Below, one piece after another: positions 1 to 10,727 of a DNA stretch of 64,000 nucleotides. The stretch is from Pseudeuparius sepicola (taxonomy: Eukaryota; Arthropoda; Insecta; Coleoptera; Anthribidae), in assembly GCA_963920635.1 (NCBI GenBank), contig OY987301.1:15666501-15730500 (forward strand). Direction: 5' to 3'. Under the pieces are notes generated by a model that saw only the letters and a list, made by a program, of their open reading frames with translations, made no database searches and had not been told where the DNA came from. The position numbers were made by a program, and so were the translations under genes. Within the stretch, counting starts at the first letter, position 1, and each line of letters opens with the position of its first letter.

Positions 1-490
1 CCAAGTTTAATCGACATCCACAGATTGTTAGATTTATTCTTAAAATGACTTGTTTATTGCAGCATTGCCGTTCTTTGAAAATAAAAAACGGCTGAGAATA
101 TGAAAAAATACTAAGAGATACTTTTTGTTAACCATTGAATTTACCATTCAAAACAAATTTAAAAAATGCGATTATACAGGGTATTCATATTTTTCTGAAC
201 TAATTAATTTTAATAACACCCTGTATCTCCGCAACTGGGAGCCTCACAAGCTTCATATTAACCTTAAATTTGACAACTCATCCGCTCATGTGACACGCCA
301 AGTTTGAAGAACATATCTTGTATACTTCTAGAGATACTAAGAAATATGTGTATTTTTCTCTAAATTTCTACGCTCTGTATAAAAAAAACTATGACCCGTA
401 GGAGAAAAAAATATATGAAGAAGTGCCCTTATTTTGACTCCAAGAATACGTGGTTTCATTTTTGACCATCAGTTCAGTTACACCCTGTAT
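1..490 (-). repeat. Left copy of a ~0.5 kb inverted repeat pair
   Basis: This stretch is the reverse complement, with scattered mismatches, of 4071-4539. The inner end of each copy carries the motif ACACCCTGTAT / TACAGGGTGT. The outer end begins CCAAGTTTAA at base 1, so the left copy may extend beyond the window. A second ACACCCTGTAT lies inside at about 221. The motif is typical of insect Tc1/mariner-like MITE termini, but no transposase is present here. The pair encloses the regucalcin-like exon and a foldback element. It could be one composite element or two independent insertions in opposite orientation; the second is simpler. Confidence 0.75.
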
Positions 491-552
491 ATTGTAGATG
501 CAGATAGGTATGGATATTATTTTACTCAGAATGACTGATTCAAATTCACCAG

Positions 553-879
553 GTCGTCGCCTTGCCCGCCGAAGACGCGACCTCGGCAACGTGGGGCGGT
601 CCCGAGCTGGACGTCCTCTTCGTGACCACGTCCCGCCCGAAGTTCGGCAAGGAGCGGCGGCGCAGCCAGCCGGCGGCGGGCAGCGTCTTCGCCGTCACCG
701 GGACCGGGTCCAGGGGCCTGCCGCAGTACCTGGGGGACATCTTCGACGGCCCGATCCTAAAGGTGATTCGCGAGCGCGAGCGACACATCGTCGCCTTCGA
801 TTTCAATCGATACGCCGCCAGGCAGAATTACGATCACGAGAAACTCGAAATCGAGCACGACTTCTCGCAGGTTTGTTAA
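553..879 (+). CDS. Regucalcin / SMP-30 family protein, C-terminal exon (partial gene)
   Basis: SMP-30/regucalcin proteins are six-bladed beta-propeller, metal-dependent lactonases or calcium-binding proteins of the cytosol. The exon opens after an acceptor AG at 551-552 in phase 0. It encodes the last propeller blade: a segment ending TSATWGGPELDVLFVTTS, then a glycine-containing SVFAVTG strand and the terminal GSRGLP motif, all in family order. After GLP the frame continues about 43 residues with a charged tail (FDFNRY, ARQNYD, EKLEIEHDF) that I do not recognise from the family. Either the frame ends at the TAA at 877-879, or the exon splices at CAG|GTTTGT (870/871). The GC-rich coding character stops at about 870, which favours the splice. 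Upstream exons lie left of the window. The exon is much GC-richer than its surroundings. Confidence 0.72.
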   Translation, partial: VVALPAEDATSATWGGPELDVLFVTTSRPKFGKERRRSQPAAGSVFAVTGTGSRGLPQYLGDIFDGPILKVIRERERHIVAFDFNRYAARQNYDHEKLEIEHDFSQVC

Positions 880-1010
880 GCACAAGTTTTGCAAATCGTT
901 TAATGCGATGCAGTAAATACTGCCGATTGCATTCCTGTGACATAATAGCAAACAAAAATGTTGGAATCAGTATTGGAAAATTCAATAGCTAATTGTTGCA
1001 ATACATTATA

Positions 1011-2552
1011 CAGGGTGAGTTTTTTTCGATGCCCACTATGGGGATCTCGGAAACTAGCAGAGCTAGAACGAAGGTTAAATGGGGAAAGAATTGCAGTTTT
1101 GAATGCTGAATCTAATGCCCCTTTTGGATTTTTAAAAAAGTTCATGGCTCACTAGATATTTTGGAAAGAGTGATTTTTGCTATTTCATCAGATCTCTGTA
1201 GCTCCGTTATTTCTGATTATACAGAAAAACTGTAGAGACAAAACTTTTAGATAATTTTGGGCTTAATAAGATAATCTGATCCAATTATTTATGTTGTTTG
1301 TGATTTTTGAGATATGACATAAACTTGTGTTTTTTACATGTAAATCATAGTTGGCTGTGGCCTTATAAAATCGGCCATTTTCTGAGCTTTCCAAATATAT
1401 AATACCCGGCATAGTTATTATAAAAAATAAAAGAGCTATGGCTAATTTTCTGATTTTTTTTTTTTAATTTTCACATAGTCAGCCATGGAATATTTTCATA
1501 ATTACGTTCTATTTTATAATTAGACAAACTTCAAACTTTCAAATATTTTTATTTATTTTTAGCTGGTAACAAAATGTAACAAAATAAAACAAACATTATC
1601 ATGATGGAGCTTCACAACATAATTATTTGCCCGTAAGAAATAATTACCTAGATCAGCTCTATCCAAATAGTTGGAGTTGGAAATAGACCTATTTCCTTAC
1701 AGCCCCGATTCCCCGATTTGTCTGTTTTGGATTTCTTTTTGTGGGGAACAGTACAAAATAAAGTATGAGACAATTGTTGAATTAAGAGCAGCTGTTTTGG
1801 AAGCAGTTACCAGTATTGACAGGCGCTCTCTAAGAAAGACGACAAATTCAGTTTTAAAAGGATGCAATATTTGCATAAATAATAATGGTGCATTGTTTGA
1901 ACACCTTTTTTATTTTAAAAGGTGACCTTTTAAAATACCTAATAATAATTTGAATTTGAGTTTTTTAATTTTTGTTTTATTTTGATACATTTTGTTACCA
2001 GCTAAAAACAAAATATTAGAAAGTTTGAAGTACCTATGTCTAATTATAAAATAGAACGTAATTATGAAAATATTCCATGGCTGACTATCTGAAAATTAAA
2101 AAAAAAATCAGAAAATTAGCCATAGCTCTTTTATTTTTTTATAATAACTATGCCGAGTATTATATCTTTGGACAGCTCAAAAAATGTCCGATTTTATAAG
2201 GCCACAGCCAACTATGATTTACATTTAAAATAACACAAGTTTATGTCATATCTCAAAAATCACAAACAACATAGAAAATTGGATCAGATTATCTTATTAA
2301 GCTCAAAATTATCTACAATTTTTGTATCTACAGTTTTTCTGTATAATCAGAAATAACGGAGCTACAGAGATCTGATTAAATAGCAAAAATCACTCTTTTC
2401 AAAATATCTAGTGAGCCATGAACTTTTTTAAAAATCCAAAAGGGGCATTAGATTGAGCATTCAAAACTGCAATTCTTTCCCCATTTAACCTTGGTTCCAG
2501 CTCTGCTAGTTTCCGAGATCCCCATAGTGGGCATCGAAAAAAACTCACCCTG
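1011..2552. mobile_element. Foldback (long-TIR) element with captured or relic transposase tail
   Basis: The arms at 1011-~1590 and ~1970-2552 are inverted copies of each other over roughly 580 bp. They begin CAGGGTGAG and end CTCACCCTG, and are flanked by TA-containing sequence (left TATA, right TGTA). The central ~380 bp holds a degraded transposase fragment. The right arm is also recognisably homologous to 38634-38700, and the left arm to 37912-38030, so at least two members of this family lie in the window. The short CAGGGTG terminus and TA-rich flank are compatible with the IS630/Tc1/mariner group, but the class is an inference. Confidence 0.8.
1671..1922 (+). pseudogene. Relic of a mariner/IS630-type transposase C-terminus
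   Basis: Two frames are needed to read it. One gives FPYSPDSP; after a one-base shift the next gives PDLSVLDFFLWG followed by TVQNKV. The first frame then resumes with ELRAAVLEAV, CNICINNNGALFEHLF. The series SPDL-x-LDFFLWG then an N-G-x-x-F-E-H-L tail is the hallmark of the third catalytic Asp region and C-terminus of DD(34)D-type mariner-like transposases found in many insect genomes. The N-terminal helix-turn-helix and first two catalytic residues are absent, so this cannot be active. It lies exactly in the loop between the two long arms of the foldback element. Confidence 0.65.
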
Positions 2553-2629
2553 TGTAAAGTCTAGTATAGGTACAACTTTATATTTATATTATAATACATT
2601 TGAAACTTTTTTATTAAAATACACCACAG

Positions 2630-2900
2630 GGTTAATCAGGATACCCCAAAATCTCCACATACCAAACATAATATAGGGAGTTCCATTCTGCAGATTGTTG
2701 CCAAGTGAAATGTCCCATGGAATCCCCTCAAAACAATTGAATGGTGAACAGGACCACTCAAAGTGTTGGCGTGCAAAGATTCAATATAAAAATATACAGG
2801 GTATCTTTCTCTGGGATATTTCTCTTCGCGAAATGGGAGAAACACCCCAAAACCATCCAATTCGGCACATCCTGTACTTTATTAACACCCTATATATTTT
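2630..2900. repeat. Dispersed repeat related to the foldback element at 31854-32655
   Basis: Several blocks match 32036-32260: GTTAATCAGGAT near 2632, CATGGAATCCC near 2714, ACCACTCAAAGTGTTGG near 2754, and TGCAAAGATTCAATA near 2773, all in the same order and spacing. It also carries TACAGGGTATC (2799) and a closing ACATCCTGTAC. It is a diverged, shorter copy with no coding content. Confidence 0.6.
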
Positions 2901-4070
2901 TCTGTGCAGGAACTTTTAGTTGTAACAACATCGACTACAACTGCTTTGCCATCTACGACTACAAAAATATTTGCTCCACAGCATACCAACTTCATCCAAA
3001 AAAGAACTCAGGAAATTATACCACAAAATCGTAAGTTCAATAAAAATAATAATAATAAGTAGTTTTATTAGGTATACTCGTATAAGCAAAAAATCTACCT
3101 ATATAACCTATTGTTATATTGTTTTACAAATAGATAAGTAACAATGAGTGAAATTTGATTTCACGCTGTGTTCTCGATACAAAAAATATGTCTATAGCCT
3201 GAAATTAGAGCATATTTTATCCTTCTTTTATACAATTTCTTCATTATGTTAAGGTTTGTAAATGTTTACAATATCAACCTAACCACTTGTAAAACTATAG
3301 AAACAAGTTCACACGTTTTTGTTCCACGAAAAAATGTGCAATAATAAACTAAAAGATTTTTTGTAACCTACCTCCGTGAGTTGGTGAGATGGTGTTATGT
3401 AATGCCGTATTTGTGCAAATTTTTAATAATTTAGATAAATTTGCCAAGGTACTAGGTAATTGAATTACACACTCTTGCTTAGGTATTATACAGTTATACC
3501 TAGTAGGTATACCTCAAGATCTGTATTCACGGGTCTTGGGTATACCTTCCTACTTACTGCGCAAGACTAAAGTAATATAAAAACTAAGTCATTCATATTT
3601 TTCAGCGTTTTGGTCATCAATAGTACAAGCAGCACAGAACTTCAGAAACTTCTTTGTCCGATCTAAATAAAAGTTGTTGTAGAAAGAAGCTGTTTGATTT
3701 ATGAACTTAGATTAGAGCACAGAAGAATCTACTACCTACATATAGATTCTTCTATAATTAGTCCTACACGGTGTTGCACTGATCATCCAAACCCAAAGAT
3801 TTATCAGTTTAGGTATAACCATCACTGGTATAACCAGTTATAACCACGGATAACCAGTCATCTGATTATTCCCCCGGTCAGACGTCTCTCCTGGGCGGTG
3901 TGGGTTGGTATAGGTATATGGCGTAATTTGAAGAAGGATCAAGATTAATAGGATTGTGAAATTGTGTACTCTAAAACCGGCAGCGTTCGTCTTTACAGCT
4001 TTTTGTAGTATAACCCTGACCCCTCCTATTTCTGTGTCCGGACCCTAAACTAAAAAGATACCAATACCTA
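2901..4070. other. AT-rich intergenic or intronic DNA, nothing recognised
   Basis: No exon-like GC rise, RNA gene or clear repeat is visible. The stretch contains the TAGGTA / GTAGGTAC short motifs that are scattered throughout this genome, and ends at the right inverted copy. Confidence 0.5.
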
Positions 4071-4539
4071 TACAGGGTGTAACTGAACTGATGGTCAAAA
4101 ATGTAACCACGTATTCTATTTTTTTCTTCTACGGGCTATAGTTTTTTTTTATACAGAGCGTAGAAGTTTGGAGAAAGAAAAATACACATATTTCTTAGTA
4201 TCTCTAGAAGTATACGAGATATTTTCTTCAAACTTGGCGTGTCGCATGAGCAAATGAGCCGTCAAACTTAAGGTTGACATGAAGCTTCTGAGGCTCCCAG
4301 TTGCGGAGATACAGGGTGTTATTAAAATTAATTAGTTCAGAAAAATATGAATACCCTGTATAATCGCATTTTTAAATTTGTTTTGAATGGAAACTTCAAT
4401 GGTTAACAAAAAGTATCTCTTAGTATTTTTTCATATTCGCAGCCGTTTCTTAATTATTTTCAAAGAACGGCAACGCTGCAATGAACAATAGTCACTTTAA
4501 GAATAAATCTAACAATCTGTGGAAGTCAATTAAACTTGG
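4071..4539 (+). repeat. Right copy of the ~0.5 kb inverted repeat pair
   Basis: This is the inverted counterpart of 1-490. It begins TACAGGGTGTAACTG and ends TTAAACTTGG. Internal landmarks shared with the left copy, read in reverse, include ATACAGGGTGTTATT (4310) and the GAACGGCAACG block (4465). No ORF of note is present. Confidence 0.75.
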
Positions 4540-4843
4540 CATTATTTGAGAATCATTTGGCTGCCAACTTTGCACTAGTATCAATATTTTGAAAAATGAT
4601 AGTTTCATTCGAAGAATTGACTGATATGCACTTTTGCTATGGACTTGCCAATGGCATTATTAAAGCAGCAGATTTGAGCACTGTATGTTTGGTTGCATAC
4701 GCTAAACAGCTGACATATAAAATCTAAATTAAATTTGACATTTTCAAAGACATACATAACCTCTCTTTTCTTTTTCGAAAGTGGACTTTTTAGATAATTT
4801 TTTAGTGTTTTATTAAAGCGCTTGTAAACAAGTTAAACAAAAA

Positions 4844-5011
4844 ATGATCACAGTTAAAGGATTACAACAAATTCGAAACTTGAATTCCTTATCGGCATCT
4901 ATTACAAGACCTCATCGACTAACATACTCAAGGATGTATCCAACGTTGCTGGTTCGTCCCGATGGTTCTACCGTTACTATAAGATATCCAGAGCCTAGGC
5001 AAATTATTAAG
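4844..5011 (+). CDS. Mitochondrial ribosomal protein L55 (mRpL55), exon 1
   Basis: mRpL55 is a small metazoan-specific protein of the large subunit of the mitochondrial ribosome, imported into the matrix. The exon encodes 56 residues from ATG 4844: an N-terminal presequence-like part, then the diagnostic core ITRPHRLTYSRMYPTLLVRP-DGSTVTIRYPEPRQIIK. The donor is AAG|GTATAT at 5012, phase 0. The start is the first ATG after an AT-rich leader (AAACAAAAA just upstream). Reading through the donor would add only non-family sequence and a stop at about 5074, so the splice is preferred. The gene is downstream of the regucalcin-like exon on the same strand, about 0.3 kb past the repeat at 4071-4539. 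Confidence 0.9.
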
Positions 5012-5558
5012 GTATATAAAGATGGAAATAAAGAGATAGAGTACTTGGGGTATCTAAACACGTTGTGGTTGTGACTGTTCATGGTGACATGACGATCTGA
5101 AAATTATCGAATAATATAGGTACTTTCTTGACTTTAGTCTTCAATTCATGCAGTCGGGCTATCTATCTGGCAGTTGGCACACTATCATCTATTCTTATTC
5201 CAGGATAACAATTTTCAATAACAATTCAATTTTCTCAACGTCTGATCTCAAATTCATCCATTCAACTACTAAAATTTTCTAATTTGCATTCTTTGTCCAA
5301 TTATAAACAATTTAATACTTACCTACATAAGAAATTTTTATGAAGAAAAAGGATTTTATTAATCCAGTTATAAGAATACATGAAAGTAAAATATTGCTTA
5401 CTTATGCAACCTACTTGCATTACATAAAGAGTAGGTATAAGTAATTATTTTGTTTAATTAACTAGAACTTTTAGTACTTGGGAATAATTACATTTTAATA
5501 TAAATTGTATAATAACAATGCAAACATATTTTCCTAATTCAACGGAACTACTTTTTAG

Positions 5559-5705
5559 CTACCTTTAAACATTTGGACATTGAGCGAATCTGAGCGTAAA
5601 GAGAGAATAGAAAACAGAAAACCGAAGACGAAAGTTAAGATTGAAGAAGACATTGAAGACAACTATAATTTGAAAAAATATCTCAAATATATCAAAAAGA
5701 AGTAA
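5559..5705 (+). CDS. Mitochondrial ribosomal protein L55 (mRpL55), exon 2
   Basis: The exon starts after CTTTTTAG (AG at 5557-5558) and continues in phase 0 with LPLNIWTLSESERKERIENR. It continues with KPKTKVKIEEDIEDNY, the basic lysine-rich C-terminus YLKYIKKK, and TAA at 5703-5705. Joined to exon 1 it gives 104 residues, the size expected for insect mRpL55, with no break. The intron is 547 bp. A canonical AATAAA overlaps the stop (5704-5709), which is a likely polyadenylation signal and would imply a very short 3' UTR. Confidence 0.9.
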   Translation, partial: LPLNIWTLSESERKERIENRKPKTKVKIEEDIEDNYNLKKYLKYIKKK

Positions 5706-5709
5706 TAAA

Positions 5710-6360
5710 GTAGGTAGTGTGTTAGGATTTATTACTGTTGTGTAAGGTAGTTTACATCAATTATTAAATTCATTTCATTGTTATTTTATAAGTATTTAAA
5801 TGAGCGTTGGGCAACACGAAATATGAGGAATGCTATAGGATATTATGTGGTCCTCGAAACTGTGTGTGTAAGTTTCTGTAAATACACTAATTAATTTCAG
5901 TTCATCACTTTCATTATGGTAACTAGACGAATAAATTGTTTTAACAATAATTGTTTGGCCACTGAGAAAGAAAGTATGTGAAACAAATTTCCTGTGAACT
6001 AGGTATTTCGTTTTAGATTTTTTCTCATATTAGGTACGTGTATGACTGTTACGCAATTATCAGAACATTTGGAATTTTGGAAAATGTTTGAAACTATTAT
6101 TTTTGGAGTTGAAATCCATGTAGACTTTTCAAATATTTATTCAAAATACGCGCCTTGCATTGGAATGCAGGCCTTGTTGCCGACAAAAATAATTATTGTA
6201 GGCAACCAGCCAACGGTTTTCTGTAATATCACTTAAAAATTCAATATTAACTGCACAGTTATCTACAAATTAGTAGTCGCAATTGAAAAATGTTAGTATG
6301 AAGTTCTTTACTAACTAGAGAGATTATCGCAGAAAATTTAAGAAAATTATTTCATGGATG
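5710..6360. other. Intergenic AT-rich DNA between mRpL55 and TESK
   Basis: No coding potential or repeat is recognised. The frame at 6042-6236 lacks family features and looks like chance. Confidence 0.45.
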
Positions 6361-7053
6361 TTGAGGAGAAGACGAGCGATGTGGCAACGTCGTGCGTACG
6401 CATGACTTTATCTGAAGTTAGAAATCGCATGACTTGCGACGCCTTTCTCTCTCAATTGTTGGGCGGTGGTTGCAGATCGAAGTGCGTGGCGTAGGTCTGT
6501 GATCATCGACTACTGAATAATATGGCAGCTCAAGCAGTTCGGGAGAAAGCTTTGCGGTGTCATTAAAATAAACTTTTTATTTACCTGCAAGACTCGAAAT
6601 TCAGAGGGTGTACAGTGTGGAAAAAGCTCGAGATTCCGGCGCCTCGACTCTGAAAACCGCACCGAATTCTGCGGATAGTGAACAGTTCAATTCCAATCCT
6701 AAATATAGTGAACGAGTGTTGTGTGTACAATTTATTATTCGAACTGTAGTGCAAAGAATTTCTAAATTTATATTTTATAATCCCGTGCTGTCACAGGACT
6801 AAAAGTTTTCAGGTAAAACAGTGCGATCTGGTGCAGTCCCCCGAATTGTTGAAGATTTTCGCTTGTTTACCTCCGAAAATTCCCCGTGAAAGATGTCAGT
6901 GACGTAAAAAAAAAACACTTCTCGCCCATGTATCCCAAAATCTGAAGTATGTGTAACAAGAGGACCTTCAAGACACCGTTAAACCGCACGGAAGTATGTA
7001 CGAAGGTGGTTAACGATACATAGGTTCAAACTCCCCTTTTCGACCATAAAAAT
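6361..7053 (+). promoter_or_regulatory. Probable promoter and 5' untranslated region of the TESK gene
   Basis: GC content and CpG density rise here relative to the flanks (for example around 6370-6520 and 6600-6700), and the segment leads directly into the TESK start codon. An in-frame TAG at 7021 closes the frame just upstream of ATG 7054. I see no convincing TATA box, and the transcription start cannot be placed from sequence alone. A further intron in the leader is possible. Confidence 0.4.
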
Positions 7054-7314
7054 ATGATGTACCCGGCCAAGAAAAATGAAGCAAGTGCAAATGCTTCGAG
7101 TATTTATGACACACCGTGTGACCCGAAAGACAGTGACTACGAGAAGCTGTTTTGTCCTAATAATGAGCTCTCGGAGCCGCCCAAGGCTCGCTGTGATAGA
7201 CTGAAGACGGGCTCGTCCTGTCAGGCCCTGAAGCATGCCGTTGCTGCTCTGCACCGACTCGATGACTTCTACAAAGAAAAGATCGGTTCGGGGTTCTTCT
7301 CCGAAGTCTTTAAG
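7054..7314 (+). CDS. cdi: TESK-type dual-specificity protein kinase, coding exon 1
   Basis: TESK kinases (Drosophila center divider) are LIMK/TESK-family serine/threonine-tyrosine kinases that phosphorylate cofilin and so control actin turnover. This exon has 87 codons. It starts with a Met-Met (ATG 7054 and 7057), preceded by an in-frame TAG at 7021. The N-terminal ~60 residues (cysteine-containing, polar) are not conserved. The kinase domain begins at [14 protein letters not shown], and the glycine-rich loop is [10 protein letters not shown]. The donor is AAG|GTAAGT at 7315, phase 0. The next exon continues the beta-3 strand, so the splice falls just after the glycine loop. The downstream intron is ~47 kb. 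Confidence 0.9.
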
Positions 7315-7320
7315 GTAAGT

Positions 7321-9682
7321 TTCACTTTAATATAAGTATATTGTACCTACTTCAATGTGCTTAAAAATGAAACGTCTATTCAGAGGTACTTATCCCTCAC
7401 ATGCATACTTATGGTGATAGATAAGTAACAACAAGCAGAATGAACTGCTTAAAACTTACACCCTGCGGCATTTAGGTATTTTTGGGTAAAAACGAGGGCG
7501 AGAACCGAGAACAAAGGCCAAGTAAAAAAATAGTCCCTGACTTGGTTACAGTAAGGTTTTAATAGCCCCAAAGGTATTAGTTTCGATATTGGTACAATTC
7601 GGCGTATAATCAATAAATAATATCAGAAATTAGGGCAATATTAATAATAGGGCGATAATTTTTTACGACTGTTTGTGTGACACACTTTAGTTTTAGATTT
7701 GTGTTTATTGTTTTAGAGGATTTACCTAATTATTTCTATCGATATTAAAATAGAACACTGGAGGACACTCAGGTAAGGACAATATTTCCGTTCATGCATT
7801 GTTTCAATTTATCTTGTCTAATTTGCATTTTAGACTTTAGCAAAGTTATGTTAATATTAGTTGAACCTGGACCAAAATCCAAGATTTATAGTGACAAAAT
7901 TACCTACCTGAAGTAAGAATTAAATTATACCACTTTAATAAATTCTACCACGGTCGACTTCGCAGTTTTGTCGAAACAGATCAGACTCGTTAATAATTGT
8001 TCATTACAGAAGCTTTAAACCCCATCTTATTTTAGTTAGGACATATTTAACCTCTGGATTGTGGCTGAGGGCTAATAATGAAGCTGTTAATGAAGCAACC
8101 AAGGAAGCAACCACAATACAATTTCTGACTACCTAGGTTTTTTTACCGAGCCTATAAAATCATACTTTAGACCTCCATTTTATGGCCACAAAGTACCTAG
8201 TACCTACTTGCTCTATGGAGTACAAAATGTTTTGAATATTAAAGTGGAATCCTAAAATATTCTTTTAGGACCGGTCTCACTCCTGTTCATTTATTAATAT
8301 TTAATTTGTTGTGTTCTCATCATCAGAATAGAGGAAGCCTTGAAGGAAGCTGCTAGGTTATTATTTCCCTTGTTATTTCCAAAATTGCCTATAAATTCAA
8401 TAATTTTATTATCATGTCTTCGATTCAAAACTCGGGTTAGAAGTGTACTATTAAAAATGAATTATGTGGAATCTTTGTTTGTTCGTTGGTTACCTACCTA
8501 CGTACTGGAAAATTATCTAAAATTTTTGGAGTTTGCCTTTTGCAGTGACAAGGACCTCGACAAGGACCAATAAACTTTTTTCTGTGTAATCTTCATTTTT
8601 TTATTGTCTAGCGTTAATTGTAATTGGTGGTTAGGATGTTAATTGAATGTTAATTGAAATGTGGCCATTAGTTTAGAAAATAAAAAAAATATTTCCTTTT
8701 TTCCTGGAAAAAAAAATTAGCAAAAACATAACGAAAAAAATTATAATAAAGTTGTCTTGGTTAAAGTTCTTTTTATTACTAATTTCACAAAAATTGTTAA
8801 TTTAGGACAATACCTACTGTAAATAAAGAATTCCAAATGAATAAATCCCGTTTGTCAGCCTACTACGAAATTTTAATTTTTTCGAATTCACGGGTACCAC
8901 GACACAAAATTGCGTTTTTCATGAAAACGGTTAAGGTTTTCGTATTTTTACAAGAGACATTTTTTGTTCAAAATCGAATGTAATTTAATATTCCGCTGTC
9001 TAAAATGCAGATTTTTCAACGACAAAAAAGTTTAAAACACTTTTGTTCGAAAGTAACGACGTAGCCAACGCCCTCTAGCGGCTAGAAGAAAGTTGATAGA
9101 AAATTCATAATCGCCGTCCCAGAAAACATAAAAGTACCAATTTTCAACTGGATAGCATAAATGGAACCGAAAATACTAATTTTTTTCTGTTTTTAAAAGA
9201 AAACTTTGACGCCCTGTATGTCGAAAACGAAGCGTTTTTGGACAAAATGTTATATGAAGAACCCCATTTATTTTTAAAAATACTACTCAAATTTTGAGTA
9301 TGGCGGTTTAACTTCGACTCACCCTGTAGAGTCCAGTTAAATGTAGGTACCTGTTGTGTGAAGTGAAGAAAAAAATGGAAAACAAAAGAAAAACCGAAAA
9401 ACTACTCTACTAAACTACTCTATTAAACAAAAATGTTATCTTTTATGAGTTAAAACAAATGCACACTTTGTAGTCTAAAAACGGATATTCGGATAATGAT
9501 AATAATTGCACTGTACAGTTCTCCTTCTGCGGCGTAGCTACAGGGGTAGGGGTACAGAATACAGATGATCAAATACATCTGTACCGTCAAATGGGACAAA
9601 TCGGGACGCTGCGCTGGGTTCAATCGGGACTCAGGCCAAACAGGTTTTCGGAAAAATAACTCGCCGCGGTGTCGCGAGGCTA
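7321..9682. other. Intronic AT-rich DNA with one repeat-like patch
   Basis: Most of this stretch shows nothing. Between about 8860 and 9330 the style changes, with CCCTGTATGTCG at 9217 and TCACCCTGTAG at 9319. These resemble ends of the CAGGGTG-type elements seen elsewhere, so this is probably a decayed copy. No frame in it is coding-like. Confidence 0.35.
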
Positions 9683-10473
9683 ATCCCATATAGCAAAATT
9701 ACATTGGCGGAATATTCTGATAATATTTTTTCAGAGAACATGCATATTGTAGGAATATTCATAAAAACTGTAGAAACATTATCTGAACATTCAAGCAACA
9801 TTCAGGTGTTTGCCATTTGAAGGTACTATTTCACGTATTATAAATATCCACAAATATTCATTGAAGATTAATTTAAAACTTCAGAAGCATTTTTGTATGT
9901 TCTATGTATATCCATTTAATATTCACGTGTAAATTATAAAATAAAAAAAAACGCTAATGCCGGGTGCAGGGTTCGAACCTACGACCATCGATTTACAAGT
10001 TCAACGCTCTGACCAACTGAGCCATCGACGTACTTGGAAATATTAGCTAAAAATAGTGTAAGCTAGAATCTCGCTAACGTCATGATATTCCAGTTATCGC
10101 CACTCGTGAACATTGATAAGATAAGTATATCGTGAATGTCTTATATACAACCATTTGTGAACATTCATAAGATATTTGCTGTATGAATATACTGCTTAAC
10201 ATGTTCCAGCAATATTCCAAAATTGCACATTCCTAAGGTGAACGTTAAATGTTCAATTTGTAAATATTTATAAGAACCACTAAGTTAGGAATATGCTAGA
10301 CAAGATATTGTGGAAATATACATCATTTGGACATTCATCTAATATATTTGTATCTGCGCTTAACAAATATCTTAGTTATATTATGCACTTACTGAACATA
10401 TTTCGTAAAATATTGTAACAATGTTTTATAAATATGGGGGAATATTTTTTGCACATTAGATGCTATATGGGAT
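9683..10473. mobile_element. 791-bp TIR element carrying a tRNA-like Pol III unit
   Basis: The termini are ATCCCATATAGCA (9683-9695) and TGCTATATGGGAT (10461-10473), a perfect 13-bp inverted repeat. The interior is dense in variations of GAACATTC / GAATATTC, a self-similar AT-rich texture different from the flanks. A minus-strand tRNA-like sequence lies at 9959-10031. No transposase frame is present, so it is non-autonomous. I cannot assign the superfamily and see no obvious target duplication. Confidence 0.65.
9959..10031 (-). pseudogene. tRNA-like sequence (Thr-TGT-like anticodon), broken acceptor stem
   Basis: Read on the minus strand, 73 nt fold as a cloverleaf. The D arm is GCTC/GAGC with AGTTGGTCA in the loop. 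The anticodon loop is CTTGTAA (anticodon TGT), and the T arm is GTAGG-TTCGAAC-CCTGC. Box A (TGGCTCAGTTGG) and box B (GGTTCGAACCC) match the Pol III consensus. A run of nine T follows a few bases after the 3' end (A-run at 9943-9951 on the plus strand), a standard Pol III terminator. The 7-bp acceptor stem pairs at only about two positions, so a functional tRNA is unlikely. A tRNA-derived repeat head or tRNA pseudogene is the better call. Confidence 0.6.
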
Positions 10474-10637
10474 GTTTTCAGGTCGGATAGTAGTCGGAAC
10501 TCTTAGTCCAAGTCCAAATCCAAAAAACGAAAACTTGATTTTGGATTGTAGGTTTATTAAAATCAGTTTTGTTCCTTTTTAAGAATATATATTTTTTAAT
10601 TTTTAGTATATTTTTTAACTATCAGTCTTAGATACCC

Positions 10638-10727
10638 CCCCCCCCTCCCATTCTCCCTCCCCTAAAGCTCCATTCGCTTAACCCCCGAACCCCCCCCCCC
10701 CAGACACAATATCTGGGCACGCCACTG
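10638..10727. repeat. C-tracts and terminus of a CAGTGGCGT-family MITE
   Basis: Two long C-runs (about 10637 and 10690) are followed by GGGCACGCCACTG ending at 10727. The same order, poly-C then an ACGCCACTG terminus, is found at the right end of the intact MITE at 19765-19953. The left terminus is not evident. Confidence 0.5.

Noticed and set aside
546..985. Other frames, including minus-strand ones, over the regucalcin-like exon
   Set aside because: Only the plus frame from 553 shows family motifs; the rest are shadows.
9959..10031. Functional tRNA-Thr gene
   Set aside because: The acceptor stem does not pair and the sequence lies in a mobile element.
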